A stretch of 64,000 bases of DNA from Microbacterium rhizosphaerae (GTDB taxonomy: Bacteria; Actinomycetota; Actinomycetes; Actinomycetales; Microbacteriaceae). Numbering within the stretch: the stretch's first letter is position 1; the number at the start of each line of letters is the position of its first letter. The translations under genes and the position numbers were made by a program. Where the stretch lies: contig NZ_CP139368.1 in the NCBI RefSeq assembly GCF_034120055.1, forward strand, positions 2,480,001-2,544,000. Reading direction: 5' to 3'. Positions 1 to 9,019 of this stretch are shown one piece after another. A model generated the notes under the pieces. It did no database searches. It worked only from the letters and a program-made list of their open reading frames with translations, and was not told the DNA's origin.

Positions 1-859
1 CCGTCACCACGTGCAGCGTCCGCTCGTCGCCGGGCGGGAGTGCCCGCGTCACGATCCCCGGCATCGGCGGGAAGGATGCGACCGCCAGCCGCGGCAGCGT
101 CGCCACCCCGATTCCCTGCGCGACCAGGCCCTCGACGGCTGCGACGTTGTCGGTCTCGAACGTGATCCGAGGCTCGAAGCCGGCGCGGTCGCACACCTCG
201 AGGAGGTGCCCCCGGCAGCGCGGGCAGCCCGCGATCCAGTCCTCGCTCGCCAGCGACGCCAGGTCGATGGATGCGGCTGCGGCCGCGGGGTGCCCGATCG
301 GCAGCACGGCGAGCAGCTCGTCGCGCCCGATCGTCTGCACGGCAAGTCCCCGTGCACTGAGGCGGTGCGGGTCGTCGCGGTCGCCCGGATAGCTGAACGT
401 CAGCGCGATGTCGACGCGGTCGTCGCGGACCGCCTCCACCGCCTCCGGCGGCTCGGCCTCGAGATAGGTCACCGTGATCCCGGGGTGGTGCTCGGCGAGG
501 TCGGCGAGCAACCGGGGCACGAGGGTGGGCGATGCCGACGGGAACCCTGCGAGGCGCACGCGACCCGATCTGAGTCCCCGAAGCTCGGCCAGCTCTCCGG
601 CCGCGGCATCCAGCGCCGTCGTGACCGCGGGAGCGTGGCGGGCCAGCACCCGGCCTGCCTCGGTGAGACGGACGCGCCGTCCCGCCCGCTCGACGATCGG
701 CACGCCGAGCCGCTGCTCGAGCCGGCGCATCTGCTGGCTCAAGGCCGGCTGGCTGTATCCGAGCGCCTCGGCGGCGGCCGTGAGCGACCCCTCGTCGGCG
801 ATCGCCTTGACGACGCGCAGCGTCTGGACGTCGAAGTCCAGGTCATCGAAGTCGGCCAT
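1..859 (-). CDS. LysR-family transcriptional regulator (3' end cut by window edge)
   Basis: About 286 residues are visible; the C-terminus runs off the left edge. The N-terminal winged helix-turn-helix is clear (ADEGSLTAAAEALGYSQPAL, roughly residues 18-40), followed by the linker helix and a periplasmic-binding-like effector domain beginning near residue 90 with RSGRVRLAGFPSASPTLVP. LysR proteins usually bind a small effector and control a divergent gene; here that would be the PLP enzyme starting at 938. The ATG at 859 follows a -10-like TATGAT by six bases with no Shine-Dalgarno, so the mRNA may be leaderless. The target ligand cannot be read from sequence. Confidence 0.9.
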   Translation of the reverse strand, partial: MADFDDLDFDVQTLRVVKAIADEGSLTAAAEALGYSQPALSQQMRRLEQRLGVPIVERAGRRVRLTEAGRVLARHAPAVTTALDAAAGELAELRGLRSGRVRLAGFPSASPTLVPRLLADLAEHHPGITVTYLEAEPPEAVEAVRDDRVDIALTFSYPGDRDDPHRLSARGLAVQTIGRDELLAVLPIGHPAAAAASIDLASLASEDWIAGCPRCRGHLLEVCDRAGFEPRITFETDNVAAVEGLVAQGIGVATLPRLAVASFPPMPGIVTRALPPGDERTLHVVT

Positions 860-868
860 GAACCGATC

Positions 869-883
869 ATAATCCCGCGTTAT
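869..883. promoter_or_regulatory. Candidate LysR box between divergent genes
   Basis: The stretch ATAATCCCGCGTTAT has the shape ATAA-N7-TTAT, which fits the T-N11-A dyad that LysR proteins typically bind. It overlaps the probable -10 of the LysR gene and lies about 55 bases before the divergent gene. Binding is inferred from motif and position only. Confidence 0.5.
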
Positions 884-937
884 GGATGACATGATCACCA
901 TGCCGTAGACGAATCACTTGCGGCTCGGCACCCTGGA

Positions 938-2011
938 ATGGTGAGCACGCAGACCATCGGCCGGACGCGGATGCCGGACATCGGTCATGCGTTCGTGGGC
1001 GGTGCCGGGTATCTGTCCGCCTGCACGACGGGGCTTCCCCCGCAGGTGTCGCGCGACGCGATCATCGCGGACGTCCTGGCCGCAGCATCCGGCCGTCCCG
1101 ACCCGATGGCCTACTCGGCCGCGGCGGAGCGCAGCCGCGCGCACTTCGCCCGGCTGGTGTCGACGGATGCCGACCACATCGCGATCGGATCGCAGACCTC
1201 CGTGCTCGCCGCCCTCGTCGCCACGGCGCTGCCCGACGGCGCCGTGGTCCTCTGCGCCGACGGCGACTTCTCGTCGATCGTGCTGCCGTTCGTGCACGCG
1301 GGTCGCGGAATCACCGTCCGCACCGCTCCCCTCGCGGAGCTCGCCGACGCGATCTCGGCCGAGACCGCCCTGGTCGCGTTCTCCGCCGTTCAATCGAGCA
1401 CGGGCGAGGTCGCGCATCTCGACGCCATCGTTCGGGCGGCCGCGGCAGTCGGCGCCCTCACCCTGTGCGACGCGACCCAGGCGGTCGGGTGGATGCCGGT
1501 CGACGCCTCCCGCTTCGACGCCGTCGTCTGCCACGCCTACAAGTGGCTGTGCGCGCCGCGCGGCGTCGCCTTCCTCACCCTCTCGCCGCGCCTTCAGCGC
1601 CTGGCACGTCCCGTGTTCGCGGGCTGGTATGCGGGCGACGACCCCTGGTCGTCCTGCTACGGACACGACGTGGAGCTCGCTGCGTCGGCTCGCCGCTTCG
1701 ACGTCTCTCCCGCCTGGCAGGCGTTCGTCGGGGCCGAGCCGGCACTCGCCCTCTTCGCCGACGCGGACGCCCGCGAGCTCTACGACTACACCACCCGGCT
1801 CGCCGCATCGTTCCGGGAGCGGTGCGGCATCCCGCAGCCCGCGCGTCCCTCCGCCATCGTGACCTGGCAGGATCCGACAGGCTGCGACCTTGCGCGTCTC
1901 ATCGCGGCGGGTATCACCGCCTCCGGACGCGCGGGGCGCGCCCGCGTCGCCTTCCACGTCTTCAACGACGCGGGCGACGTCGCCCTCGCAGCCGCGGTCC
2001 TCGGATTCTGA
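938..2011 (+). CDS. Class V-fold PLP-dependent aminotransferase/desulfurase-like protein
   Basis: A 357-residue fold-type I PLP enzyme. CDATQAVG (Asp about 178) matches the aspartate that contacts the PLP pyridine ring, and CHAYKWLCAPRG places the Schiff-base lysine at about residue 202. This is the pattern of NifS/SufS/kynureninase relatives. No mobile catalytic cysteine loop like that of SufS is evident, so a non-desulfurase role (amino-acid lyase or transaminase) is possible. It is divergently transcribed from the LysR gene at 1-859, which probably regulates it. The substrate is unknown. Confidence 0.82.
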   Translation: MVSTQTIGRTRMPDIGHAFVGGAGYLSACTTGLPPQVSRDAIIADVLAAASGRPDPMAYSAAAERSRAHFARLVSTDADHIAIGSQTSVLAALVATALPDGAVVLCADGDFSSIVLPFVHAGRGITVRTAPLAELADAISAETALVAFSAVQSSTGEVAHLDAIVRAAAAVGALTLCDATQAVGWMPVDASRFDAVVCHAYKWLCAPRGVAFLTLSPRLQRLARPVFAGWYAGDDPWSSCYGHDVELAASARRFDVSPAWQAFVGAEPALALFADADARELYDYTTRLAASFRERCGIPQPARPSAIVTWQDPTGCDLARLIAAGITASGRAGRARVAFHVFNDAGDVALAAAVLGF

Positions 2012-2012
2012 C

Positions 2013-3251
2013 TCAGCGCCGCCCGAGCGGCGAGAGCGCGATGACCGCCGCGACGATGACGAGCGCGCACAGCGCGAGTCCGCCGTAACCGATCCACCCG
2101 AGGATCGCGCCTGCCGCGGCCGCACCGATCGCGGCCGAGAACGCCATGATCGAATCGCTGCGCCCCTGTCGCCGCGGTCGCTGCGAGGTGACGGTGGCTT
2201 CGGTGAGCAGCGCCGCCCCGGAGACGGTCGCCGCACTCCAGCCGAGGCCGAGGAGCACGAGCGCGAGCATGACGCCGCCCTCCGCGTTCGACAGCAGTGC
2301 CGCAGTCAGCAGCGAGGCGATCAGCAGGCCCTGCCCGAGCAGGATCACCCGCAGCCGGCCCCAGCGGTCGGCGAGGATGCCGAACACCGGCGACAGCCCG
2401 TACATGCCGAAGACGTGGATCGCGATCGTGACGCCGACGACCGCCGTGACGGTGTCCGCGGAGACCATGTGCGCGAGGTGGACCGGCGTCATGGCCATGA
2501 CCGACGCCATCACGACGTGCGAGCCTGCCACGGCGAAGATCGCGTAGCGTGCGGCGACGGGCCGGTCGACCTCGACGATGTGCTCCTTCCGCGCCTCTCC
2601 CGACCTCGCCAGACGCTGGGCCGTCAGCAGCGGATCGGGATGCAGCGCCACGAGGTAGAGCACGAGGGCACCGAGCTGCGCGGCGCAGGAGAAGAGGTAC
2701 GAGCCGGTGAGAGGCGGCATGCCGAGCGTGCGTCCGAGCGACTCGCCGACGGGCAGCAGCAGCGGGCCGACGACACCGCCGACGGTCGTCGCCCACACGA
2801 CGATGGACAGGTCACGGCCACGGCGCTCCGTCGTCGCGAGATCGGTGGCCGCGAACCGCGACTGCAGGTTGCCCGCGTTGCCTGCGCCGATCATGAGCAC
2901 GCCGACGAGGAGCAGGGGGAACGACCGGATCGCGGCAGCCGTCACCACGACCACGATCCCCGCGAGCGCGAGCAGGTTGCCGAGACTGAGCGAGAACCGT
3001 CGTCCCCGGCGGGCGGCGAGGCGTGCGAGCGGGATGGCGGCGACCGCTGCGCCGAGGGTGACGGTGGCGGTGGCGAAGCCTGACAGGGAGTCCTGGCCGG
3101 AGATGTCCGCGGCCAGCAAGGCGCCCAGCGACACGGTGGCCCCGAACGCGACGCTTCCCAGCACCTGGCCGGCGGCGAGGGTCCCGACGGTCCGCCGCTG
3201 GATGCGGGCGACGCTGCCGGCGGTCAGCGGCGCGGCGAGGGTGTCAGGCAT
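2013..3251 (-). CDS. MFS transporter
   Basis: A 412-residue membrane protein with about 12 hydrophobic segments and MFS-type loop basics such as [16 protein letters not shown] in the first half and [13 protein letters not shown] in the second half, typical of DHA1-like exporters. Its start overlaps the stop of the upstream FAH-hydrolase gene by eight bases, so the two are very probably co-transcribed. A basic linker [13 protein letters not shown] separates the two six-helix halves. The substrate cannot be deduced. Confidence 0.88.
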   Translation of the reverse strand: MPDTLAAPLTAGSVARIQRRTVGTLAAGQVLGSVAFGATVSLGALLAADISGQDSLSGFATATVTLGAAVAAIPLARLAARRGRRFSLSLGNLLALAGIVVVVTAAAIRSFPLLLVGVLMIGAGNAGNLQSRFAATDLATTERRGRDLSIVVWATTVGGVVGPLLLPVGESLGRTLGMPPLTGSYLFSCAAQLGALVLYLVALHPDPLLTAQRLARSGEARKEHIVEVDRPVAARYAIFAVAGSHVVMASVMAMTPVHLAHMVSADTVTAVVGVTIAIHVFGMYGLSPVFGILADRWGRLRVILLGQGLLIASLLTAALLSNAEGGVMLALVLLGLGWSAATVSGAALLTEATVTSQRPRRQGRSDSIMAFSAAIGAAAAGAILGWIGYGGLALCALVIVAAVIALSPLGRR

Positions 3252-4008
3252 CCCTCGCCTGGTTCCGCAGCGTGCCGAGGCCGGTGATCTCCACCTCGAC
3301 GGTGTCGCCCGCGACGAACGGGCCGACGCCCGCCGGCGTGCCGGTGAGGATCACATCGCCCGGAAGCAATGTGAACGCGGCCGACGCGTAGGCGATGATC
3401 TCGGCGACGCTGTGCACCATGTCGGTCAGCGGCGCCTGCTGCTTCACCTCGCCGTTCACGCGCGTGGTGAGGATCTTCCCCTCGACGTCGAACTCGGTCT
3501 CGATGGCGGGTCCGAGCGGGCAGAAGGTGTCGAAGCCCTTCGCGCGCGACCACTGGCCGTCCTTGCGCTGGAGGTCGCGCGCGGACACGTCGTTGGAGAT
3601 CGTGTAGCCGAACACGTAGTCGAGCGCCCGGTCGGCGGAGACGTTCTTGGCGATCCGGCCGATGACGACGGCCAGCTCGCCCTCGAAATCGGTCTGCTCG
3701 GACTGGGTCGGGCGGACGATCGTGTCGCCGGGACCGATGACCGACGTGTTGGGCTTGAAGAAGAGCAGCGGCTCCGCCGGTGCCTCATTTCCGAACTCGG
3801 CCGCGTGCTCGCGATAGTTGCGGCCGACCGCCACGATCTTCGAGCGCGGGATGACAGGCGCCAGCAGCGCGGCGTCGGACAGCGGCACGCGCTCCCCCGT
3901 GGTGTCGTAGCCGGCGAACATCGGGTCACCCGCGAGGACGACCAGCTCGCCCTCGTCGACGATGCCGTAGCGGATGGAGTCCTGATGGCTGAAGCGCGCG
4001 ATCCTCAC
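3244..4008 (-). CDS. Fumarylacetoacetate hydrolase family protein
   Basis: A 254-residue protein with the family's core: [31 protein letters not shown] with the ExE metal ligands (about residues 109 and 111), NDVSARDLQ, and [10 protein letters not shown]. Members hydrolyse or decarboxylate acyl-pyruvates and related compounds using Mg2+ or Mn2+ (for example acylpyruvase or 2-hydroxyhepta-2,4-diene-dioate isomerase). The exact substrate is not predictable. It precedes and overlaps the MFS gene, and may be a housekeeping oxaloacetate or acylpyruvate hydrolase. A Shine-Dalgarno-like GGTGAGG precedes the ATG. Confidence 0.9.
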   Translation of the reverse strand: MRIARFSHQDSIRYGIVDEGELVVLAGDPMFAGYDTTGERVPLSDAALLAPVIPRSKIVAVGRNYREHAAEFGNEAPAEPLLFFKPNTSVIGPGDTIVRPTQSEQTDFEGELAVVIGRIAKNVSADRALDYVFGYTISNDVSARDLQRKDGQWSRAKGFDTFCPLGPAIETEFDVEGKILTTRVNGEVKQQAPLTDMVHSVAEIIAYASAAFTLLPGDVILTGTPAGVGPFVAGDTVEVEITGLGTLRNQARDA

Positions 4009-4040
4009 CGCCCCAGCCTAGCCACGGGGGCGGACGACGA

Positions 4041-4070
4041 AGGGCGCCGATCCCACGGGACCGGCGCCCT
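4041..4070 (-). terminator. Hairpin terminator after ilvE
   Basis: A nine-base-pair GC-rich stem (AGGGCGCCG pairing with CGGCGCCCT) with a 12-base loop lies between the end of ilvE and the FAH gene. There is no strong U-tract, as is common in high-GC actinobacteria. Confidence 0.6.
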
Positions 4071-4088
4071 CCGACCTCGGACGCGCGC

Positions 4089-5201
4089 TCAGGCGTCGAG
4101 GCGCAGCATCCATCCGTGGCGGTCTGCGACGCGGCCGTACTGGATGTCGGTCAGCTCATCGCGCAGCGACATCGCCAGCTCGCTGGATGCGGGGCCCTCG
4201 TGGACGATCTCGAAGTCGTCGGCGAGCAGCTTGCCGATCGGCACGACGACGGCGGCCGTGCCGCACGCGAACGCGCCGACGATCTCGCCGGATGCCGCGC
4301 CCTCGCGCCACTCGTCGATCGACACCTTGCGCTGCTCGACCGTGAGCCCGCGGTCCTTCGCCAGTTGGAGGATCGACGCGAGCGTGATGCCTTCGAGGAT
4401 CGAGTCCGATTCCGGGGTGATGAGGCGGCCGTCGCGCGTGACGAGCACGAGGTTCATGCCGCCGAGCTCCTCGATGTACCGACCGTCGAGGAAGAGCACC
4501 TGCTGGCAGCCCTTCTCATACGCCTCGGCTTGCGGCAGCAGGCTCGAGGCGTAGTTGCCGCCCGTCTTCGCCGCACCCGTGCCGCCCTTGCCCGCGCGTG
4601 CATACTGTCGGGACAGCCAGATGTTCACCGGCTGCACACCGCCGGGGAAGTACGCCCCGGCGGGCGAGGCGATGAGGTAGTAGCCGACCTTCTGGGCCGC
4701 CCGCACACCGAGGAAGGCCTCCTTGGCGAACATGAACGGACGCAGGTAGAGGCTCGTCTCGGGAGCCGACGGCACCCAGTCCGCGTCGACGGCGATGAGC
4801 TGGCGCAGCGACTCGATGAAGATGTCGGAGGGCAGCTCCGGCAGTGCCAGGCGACGAGCCGAGCGCTGCAGGCGCGCGGCGTTGCGGTCGGGACGGAACG
4901 TCCAGATCGAGCCGTCCGCGTGGCGGTACGCCTTCAGACCCTCGAAGATCTCCTGGGAGTAGTGCAGGACGGCGGCGGCGGGATCGAGCGGAATCGGCCC
5001 GTACGGCTCGACCTGCGGGCGGTGCCAGCCGCCCTTGAGCGACCAGCAGAGATCGACCATGTGGTCGGTGAAGTGCTGTCCGAAACCCGGGTCGGCGAGG
5101 ATCGCCGCGCGCTCGGCATCCGGTGTCGCGCTCTCATTGCGCGTCACTCGCCAGATGAGCCCTGCGGACGAGGGAGCCTGGAGTGGGAGGTCGATGGCCA
5201 T
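4089..5201 (-). CDS. ilvE: Branched-chain amino acid aminotransferase
   Basis: A 370-residue fold-type IV aminotransferase that interconverts valine, leucine and isoleucine with their 2-oxo acids using 2-oxoglutarate/glutamate. Seen: the substrate-side motif LHYSQEIFEGLKAYR, FRPDRNAARLQRSA, the probable PLP lysine at about 212 within AAKTGGNYASSLLPQ, ELGGMNLVLV, and the phosphate-loop region FACGTAAVVVPIG. The length and motifs match the long (BCAT1/2-like) class. It lies 69 bases downstream of leuB on the same strand, giving a two-gene branched-chain amino-acid unit ended by the hairpin at 4041-4070. Confidence 0.96.
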   Translation of the reverse strand: MAIDLPLQAPSSAGLIWRVTRNESATPDAERAAILADPGFGQHFTDHMVDLCWSLKGGWHRPQVEPYGPIPLDPAAAVLHYSQEIFEGLKAYRHADGSIWTFRPDRNAARLQRSARRLALPELPSDIFIESLRQLIAVDADWVPSAPETSLYLRPFMFAKEAFLGVRAAQKVGYYLIASPAGAYFPGGVQPVNIWLSRQYARAGKGGTGAAKTGGNYASSLLPQAEAYEKGCQQVLFLDGRYIEELGGMNLVLVTRDGRLITPESDSILEGITLASILQLAKDRGLTVEQRKVSIDEWREGAASGEIVGAFACGTAAVVVPIGKLLADDFEIVHEGPASSELAMSLRDELTDIQYGRVADRHGWMLRLDA

Positions 5202-5270
5202 TGTCGTGTCCTGTCTGCGCTCATGGGGGCGCGGGGGTGCTTCGCGGCGTCGTGTGCCGTCGTGCCCAGG

Positions 5271-6335
5271 CTACGCCCGGAGACGCCCTGCGATCGCGTC
5301 CCCGATCTGCGAAGTCGTTCGGAGTGCGCCGTCCCGTCCGGCGATGTCGTCCTCGACGGCGCGGGTGACGCGCGCGGCCTCGTCACGCAGCCCGAGGTGG
5401 TCGAGCAGGAGCGAGACGGAGAGGATCGCAGCCGTGGGATCGGCCTTCTGCTGCCCCGCGATGTCCGGCGCCGACCCGTGCACGGGCTCGAACATCGACG
5501 GGAACGCGCCGTCCGGGTTGATGTTCCCGGAGGCCGCAAGACCGATGCCACCGGTGACGGCGCCGGCCAGGTCTGTCAGGATGTCGCCGAAGAGGTTGTC
5601 GGTGACGATGACATCGAAGCGGCCCGGGTTCGTGACCAGGAAGATCGTCGCCGCGTCGACGTGCAGGTAGTCTACGGCCACATCCGGGTGCTCCTTCGCC
5701 ACCGCATCCGCGATCCGCTTCCACAGTCCGCCCGCGTGCACGAGGACGTTCGTCTTGTGTACGAGCGTGAGCCTCCTCGAGCGCCGCTCGGCGAGGTCGA
5801 ACGCGTAGCGCACGACGCGCTCGACACCGAAGGCCGTGTTCACGGACGTCTCGTTCGCGACCTCGTGCGGCGTGCCGCGCCGAATCGCACCGCCGTTGCC
5901 GACATACGGGCCCTCGGTGCCCTCGCGGACGACCACGAAGTCGACGACTCCCGGATCGGCGAGCGGCCCCGGAGCGCCCGGGTACAGCTTGGACGGGCGC
6001 AGGTTGACGTAGTGGTCGAGTTCGAAGCGGAGCTTCAGCAGCAGGCCGCGCTCGATGTTCGCGTCCTTCAGCCGCGGGTCGCCCGGCACTCCCCCGACCG
6101 CTCCGAGCAGGATCGCGTCGTGGGCCTTGATGGCGTCGAGGTCCTCGTCGGTGAGTGTGTCGCCGGTCTCGAGATACCGCCCGGCGCCGAGCGAGAACGC
6201 GGTCTTCTCGAAGCGGATGCCGCTGTCGGCCGTCGCCGCATCGAGCACCTTCTCCGCCTCGGAGACGACCTCCGGGCCGATCCCGTCACCGGGGATGACG
6301 GCGAGTTTCACGACACGGGACGACGCTTCCGGCAC
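5271..6335 (-). CDS. leuB: 3-isopropylmalate dehydrogenase
   Basis: An NAD-dependent oxidative decarboxylase of leucine synthesis. Seen: [13 protein letters not shown] at the N-terminus, [52 protein letters not shown], the metal-binding [22 protein letters not shown], and [14 protein letters not shown]. An upstream ATG at 6374 is open, but the GTG at 6335 is preferred: it has GAGGAG six bases upstream and gives 354 residues, the usual LeuB length. It probably forms an operon with ilvE. Confidence 0.96.
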   Translation of the reverse strand: MPEASSRVVKLAVIPGDGIGPEVVSEAEKVLDAATADSGIRFEKTAFSLGAGRYLETGDTLTDEDLDAIKAHDAILLGAVGGVPGDPRLKDANIERGLLLKLRFELDHYVNLRPSKLYPGAPGPLADPGVVDFVVVREGTEGPYVGNGGAIRRGTPHEVANETSVNTAFGVERVVRYAFDLAERRSRRLTLVHKTNVLVHAGGLWKRIADAVAKEHPDVAVDYLHVDAATIFLVTNPGRFDVIVTDNLFGDILTDLAGAVTGGIGLAASGNINPDGAFPSMFEPVHGSAPDIAGQQKADPTAAILSVSLLLDHLGLRDEAARVTRAVEDDIAGRDGALRTTSQIGDAIAGRLRA

Positions 6336-6554
6336 GGGGCACTCCTCACGATCGGCGCCCGAGACGGCGCACACTGCTCCAGGCTAGCCGTCGGCGGCAG
6401 GCCGCGACGACCGTGCGACGGCACGTGACGAGTCCGCGATTACCACGTCTGAACGTTCCACGCCACCCCCATGAAGGAACCGCTGCGTCGGTGGTTGTGT
6501 GGACAGACGAGCCGGGCCCGACCCCGGGACCGGCCGCTGGAAGGAGAGAATGAC

Positions 6555-6812
6555 ATGACCATGGGATTGGGTGTAGTCCTCGTCGTGATCGGCGCCATCC
6601 TCACATACGCCCTGCACATCACGGTGTCGTGGGTCGACCTTCAGCTCGTCGGATACATCCTCATGGTGGCCGGGGTGATCGTCTTCGTCATCGGCCTCAT
6701 CAGGTTCTTCATGCACCGTCGCACGGTCGGCACGTCGCGCACGTACGTCGACCCCGCCACGGGCGACCGCGTGGCCCGCGAGGAGCGGGTCCTGCCGCCC
6801 GAAGACGTCTGA
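6555..6812 (+). CDS. Small membrane protein, DUF6458-like
   Basis: An 85-residue protein with two transmembrane segments (about residues 5-25 and 30-53; GVVLVVIGAILTYAL and LVGYILMVAGVIVFVIGLI) and a hydrophilic basic/acidic C-terminal tail. It resembles the short actinobacterial DUF6458 family, of unknown function. The ATG at 6555 has AAGGAG nine bases upstream; the longer reading from 6471 lacks this and adds an atypical Arg-rich leader. Confidence 0.8.
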   Translation: MTMGLGVVLVVIGAILTYALHITVSWVDLQLVGYILMVAGVIVFVIGLIRFFMHRRTVGTSRTYVDPATGDRVAREERVLPPEDV

Positions 6813-6832
6813 TCGACTCCGCCCTCGGGCGC

Positions 6833-6856
6833 GGATCGGCTCCTCAGAGCCGATCC
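6833..6856. terminator. Bidirectional hairpin between convergent genes
   Basis: A perfect ten-base-pair stem (GGATCGGCTC with GAGCCGATCC, loop CTCA) spans the end of the MFS gene and the region after the DUF6458-like gene. It is placed to terminate both convergent transcripts. Confidence 0.6.
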
Positions 6857-8397
6857 GTGTCGACGGACCGGCCGCGTCCGAGGGTCGTCGCCGCCACGAC
6901 GGCGGCGGCGAGCACGAAGCCCGCACCGATGAGCGACGTCACAGCGACCCCCGCATCGAATGCGGCGGCGGCTGCGGCGTGCAGCGCGGCGCCGACCTGG
7001 CCGCCCACCTGATCCGCAACGTGCATCGCACCCGCGAGGGTCTCGCGCGCAGCCACCGCGGACGCATCCGGAACGCCGTCCGGAACCACCAGATTCGAGC
7101 GATACATCGCGGTGAGGATGCCGCCGAGGATCGTCGTGCCGAGCACGGCGCCGATCTCGTACGCCGTCTCCGAGATCGCACTCGCCGCCCCCGCCTTCGC
7201 GGCGGGCGCGCTGGACAACACGAGCTCGTTCGAGACGGTCTCGGCCATTCCGATGCCCACGCCCAGCAGCACCGACGCCGCGACCACGAGCGCCAGCGCC
7301 GCGTTGTGGCTCACGAACGACATGAGGATGTACCCCACGATCGACACCGACAGGGCCGCGGGGATCAGCATGCGGGGGGCCAGCCGCCGTGCGATCGGCA
7401 CGACGACGAGGCTCGCGATGATCATCGCCACGAGCCCGGGGACGAGCGCGAGGCCCGCCTGCATCGGCGACAGGCCGAGCACGAGCTGCAGGTGCTGGGC
7501 GATGAAGTACTCGAACCCGACGAACGCGATGACACTCAGCAGGTTCACGAGGAGCGCGCCGGTGAAGCTGCCGACGGCGAAGAGGCGCACGTCGAACATC
7601 GGCGCCTCCACGCGCAGCTGACGACGGACGAAGAGCGCACCGCATCCGAGGCCCGCGGCGCCGAGCGCGATCCAGCCGAGCGTCGGCCCGTCGACCGCGA
7701 TCTGCTTGATCGCGTAGACGACGAGCACCATGGTCGCGATCGACAGGAGGATGCTCACAGGATCGATCCGGCCCGGGTTCGGGTCGCGGCTCTCGGGCAC
7801 GATGATCGGCGCGAAGACCAGGAGCGGCACCAGGACCGGGACGGCGAGCAGGAACACGGAGCCCCACGAGAAGTGCTCGAGCAGCATGCCGCCGACGATG
7901 GGGCCGAGGGCGGCGCCGGCGGAGAACGCGGCGGCCCAGATCGCGATCGCGAGCCTGCGCTGATCGCGGTCGGTGAAGATGCTCCGGATCAGCGACATGG
8001 TCGACGGCATCAGCACGGCCCCGAAGACGCCCATCGCGGCGCGCGCGGCGATGAGCCACTCGGCGGTCGGCGCGAAGGCGGCGAGCACCGAGACGACGAC
8101 GAAGCCCGTCGCTCCGATGAGCAGGAGCCTGCGGCGGCCGTACCGGTCGCCCAGGGTGCCGGCGGTCACGAGGAAGGCGGCCAGGACGAGCGGATACACG
8201 TCGATCATCCACAGCTGCTGGACGGCTGTCGGCTCGAGGTGCAGCGCGATCTGCGGCAGCGCGAAATGCAGCACCGTCGCATCGACCGAGACGAGCAGCA
8301 CCGGCAGCATGAGCACCGCCAACGCCGCCCAGCCGCGCCAGCCGACGCGCTCCGGCACGCGCACGGCGCTGCGGGGGGCTGCGGTCTGGACGGACAT
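6844..8397 (-). CDS. DHA2-family (14-TM) MFS efflux transporter
   Basis: About 517 residues with 14 hydrophobic segments, the length and layout of QacA/EmrB/SmvA-type drug:H+ antiporters. Seen: LVSVDATVLHFALPQI in TM1, a motif A-like GTLGDRYGRRRLLLIG, and the motif C-like AAAFSAGAALGPIVGG. It is divergent from a TetR repressor with an operator-like dyad between them, the usual wiring of an inducible multidrug pump. Start: the ATG at 8397 follows GAGGA by four bases; an upstream in-frame ATG at 8412 has no ribosome-binding site. Confidence 0.92.
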   Translation of the reverse strand: MSVQTAAPRSAVRVPERVGWRGWAALAVLMLPVLLVSVDATVLHFALPQIALHLEPTAVQQLWMIDVYPLVLAAFLVTAGTLGDRYGRRRLLLIGATGFVVVSVLAAFAPTAEWLIAARAAMGVFGAVLMPSTMSLIRSIFTDRDQRRLAIAIWAAAFSAGAALGPIVGGMLLEHFSWGSVFLLAVPVLVPLLVFAPIIVPESRDPNPGRIDPVSILLSIATMVLVVYAIKQIAVDGPTLGWIALGAAGLGCGALFVRRQLRVEAPMFDVRLFAVGSFTGALLVNLLSVIAFVGFEYFIAQHLQLVLGLSPMQAGLALVPGLVAMIIASLVVVPIARRLAPRMLIPAALSVSIVGYILMSFVSHNAALALVVAASVLLGVGIGMAETVSNELVLSSAPAAKAGAASAISETAYEIGAVLGTTILGGILTAMYRSNLVVPDGVPDASAVAARETLAGAMHVADQVGGQVGAALHAAAAAAFDAGVAVTSLIGAGFVLAAAVVAATTLGRGRSVDTDRL

Positions 8398-8417
8398 GTC
8401 TTCCTCGTTCATTTCTA

Positions 8418-8433
8418 TACCGTCTGGTCGGTA
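8418..8433. promoter_or_regulatory. Candidate TetR operator
   Basis: TACCG-tctggt-CGGTA is an inverted repeat lying between the divergent efflux pump and TetR genes. TetR proteins bind dyads like this to shut off the neighbouring pump and themselves. A -10-like TATGGT at 8446-8451 lies six bases before the TetR ATG. Confidence 0.6.
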
Positions 8434-8457
8434 CACTAACTCTGGTATGGTAGCAGA

Positions 8458-9015
8458 ATGAGTCGGCCCCCACGAGCGCGCGAGATCGTGCTGGACGCCT
8501 TCGAGCGCATCCTCGTCGAGGACGGAGCGCGCGGCGCGACCCTGGATGCGACCGCCCGCGCCGCGGGCGTCTCCAAGGGCGGACTGCTCTACCACTTCGC
8601 CTCGAAGGACGCCCTCGAAAGCGCGCTCATCGAACGCCTGCGCGTCCTCGTCGCCGCCGACATCGCGACGATCGAGAGTGCGCCGGAGGGTGTCGTCGCC
8701 TACTTCGTCCGCGCGTCGGTCATGGAGGACGACGACCTCGACCGCGCCATCATCGCCACCTCGCGTCTCGCCCAGAACGGCCACCCGGCCGCAACCCGGG
8801 CGCTCCTGGAGATGCGCGAGAGCTGGGAGGCCGTCCTGCGACCGCACACGAGGGATGCCGCGGCCCTGGACCTCGTCATGCTCGTGAGCGACGGCCTCTA
8901 CTTCAACAACGCGCTCGGCGGCGACACTCCGCTCACCGTCGTCCCGAAGGGCGCCGCACTCGACGCGCTCATCGCGCTCGTCGCGCAGGTCGCGGCGCCG
9001 GAGGCCGCGGACTGA
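8458..9015 (+). CDS. TetR/AcrR-family transcriptional repressor
   Basis: A 185-residue protein with an N-terminal TetR helix-turn-helix (ATLDATARAAGVSKGGLLYHFASKDAL, about residues 26-54; given here in shortened family terms as xxAGVSKGGLLYHF) and a divergent ligand-binding C-terminal half. It starts only a few bases after a -10-like hexamer, so it may be leaderless. Its position divergent from the DHA2 pump makes that gene the probable target. Confidence 0.9.
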   Translation: MSRPPRAREIVLDAFERILVEDGARGATLDATARAAGVSKGGLLYHFASKDALESALIERLRVLVAADIATIESAPEGVVAYFVRASVMEDDDLDRAIIATSRLAQNGHPAATRALLEMRESWEAVLRPHTRDAAALDLVMLVSDGLYFNNALGGDTPLTVVPKGAALDALIALVAQVAAPEAAD

Positions 9016-9019
9016 CGGG

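Noticed and set aside
4116..6428. 770-codon plus-strand open frame over ilvE and leuB
   Set aside because: ilvE and leuB on the minus strand carry full enzyme motifs; this frame shows none.
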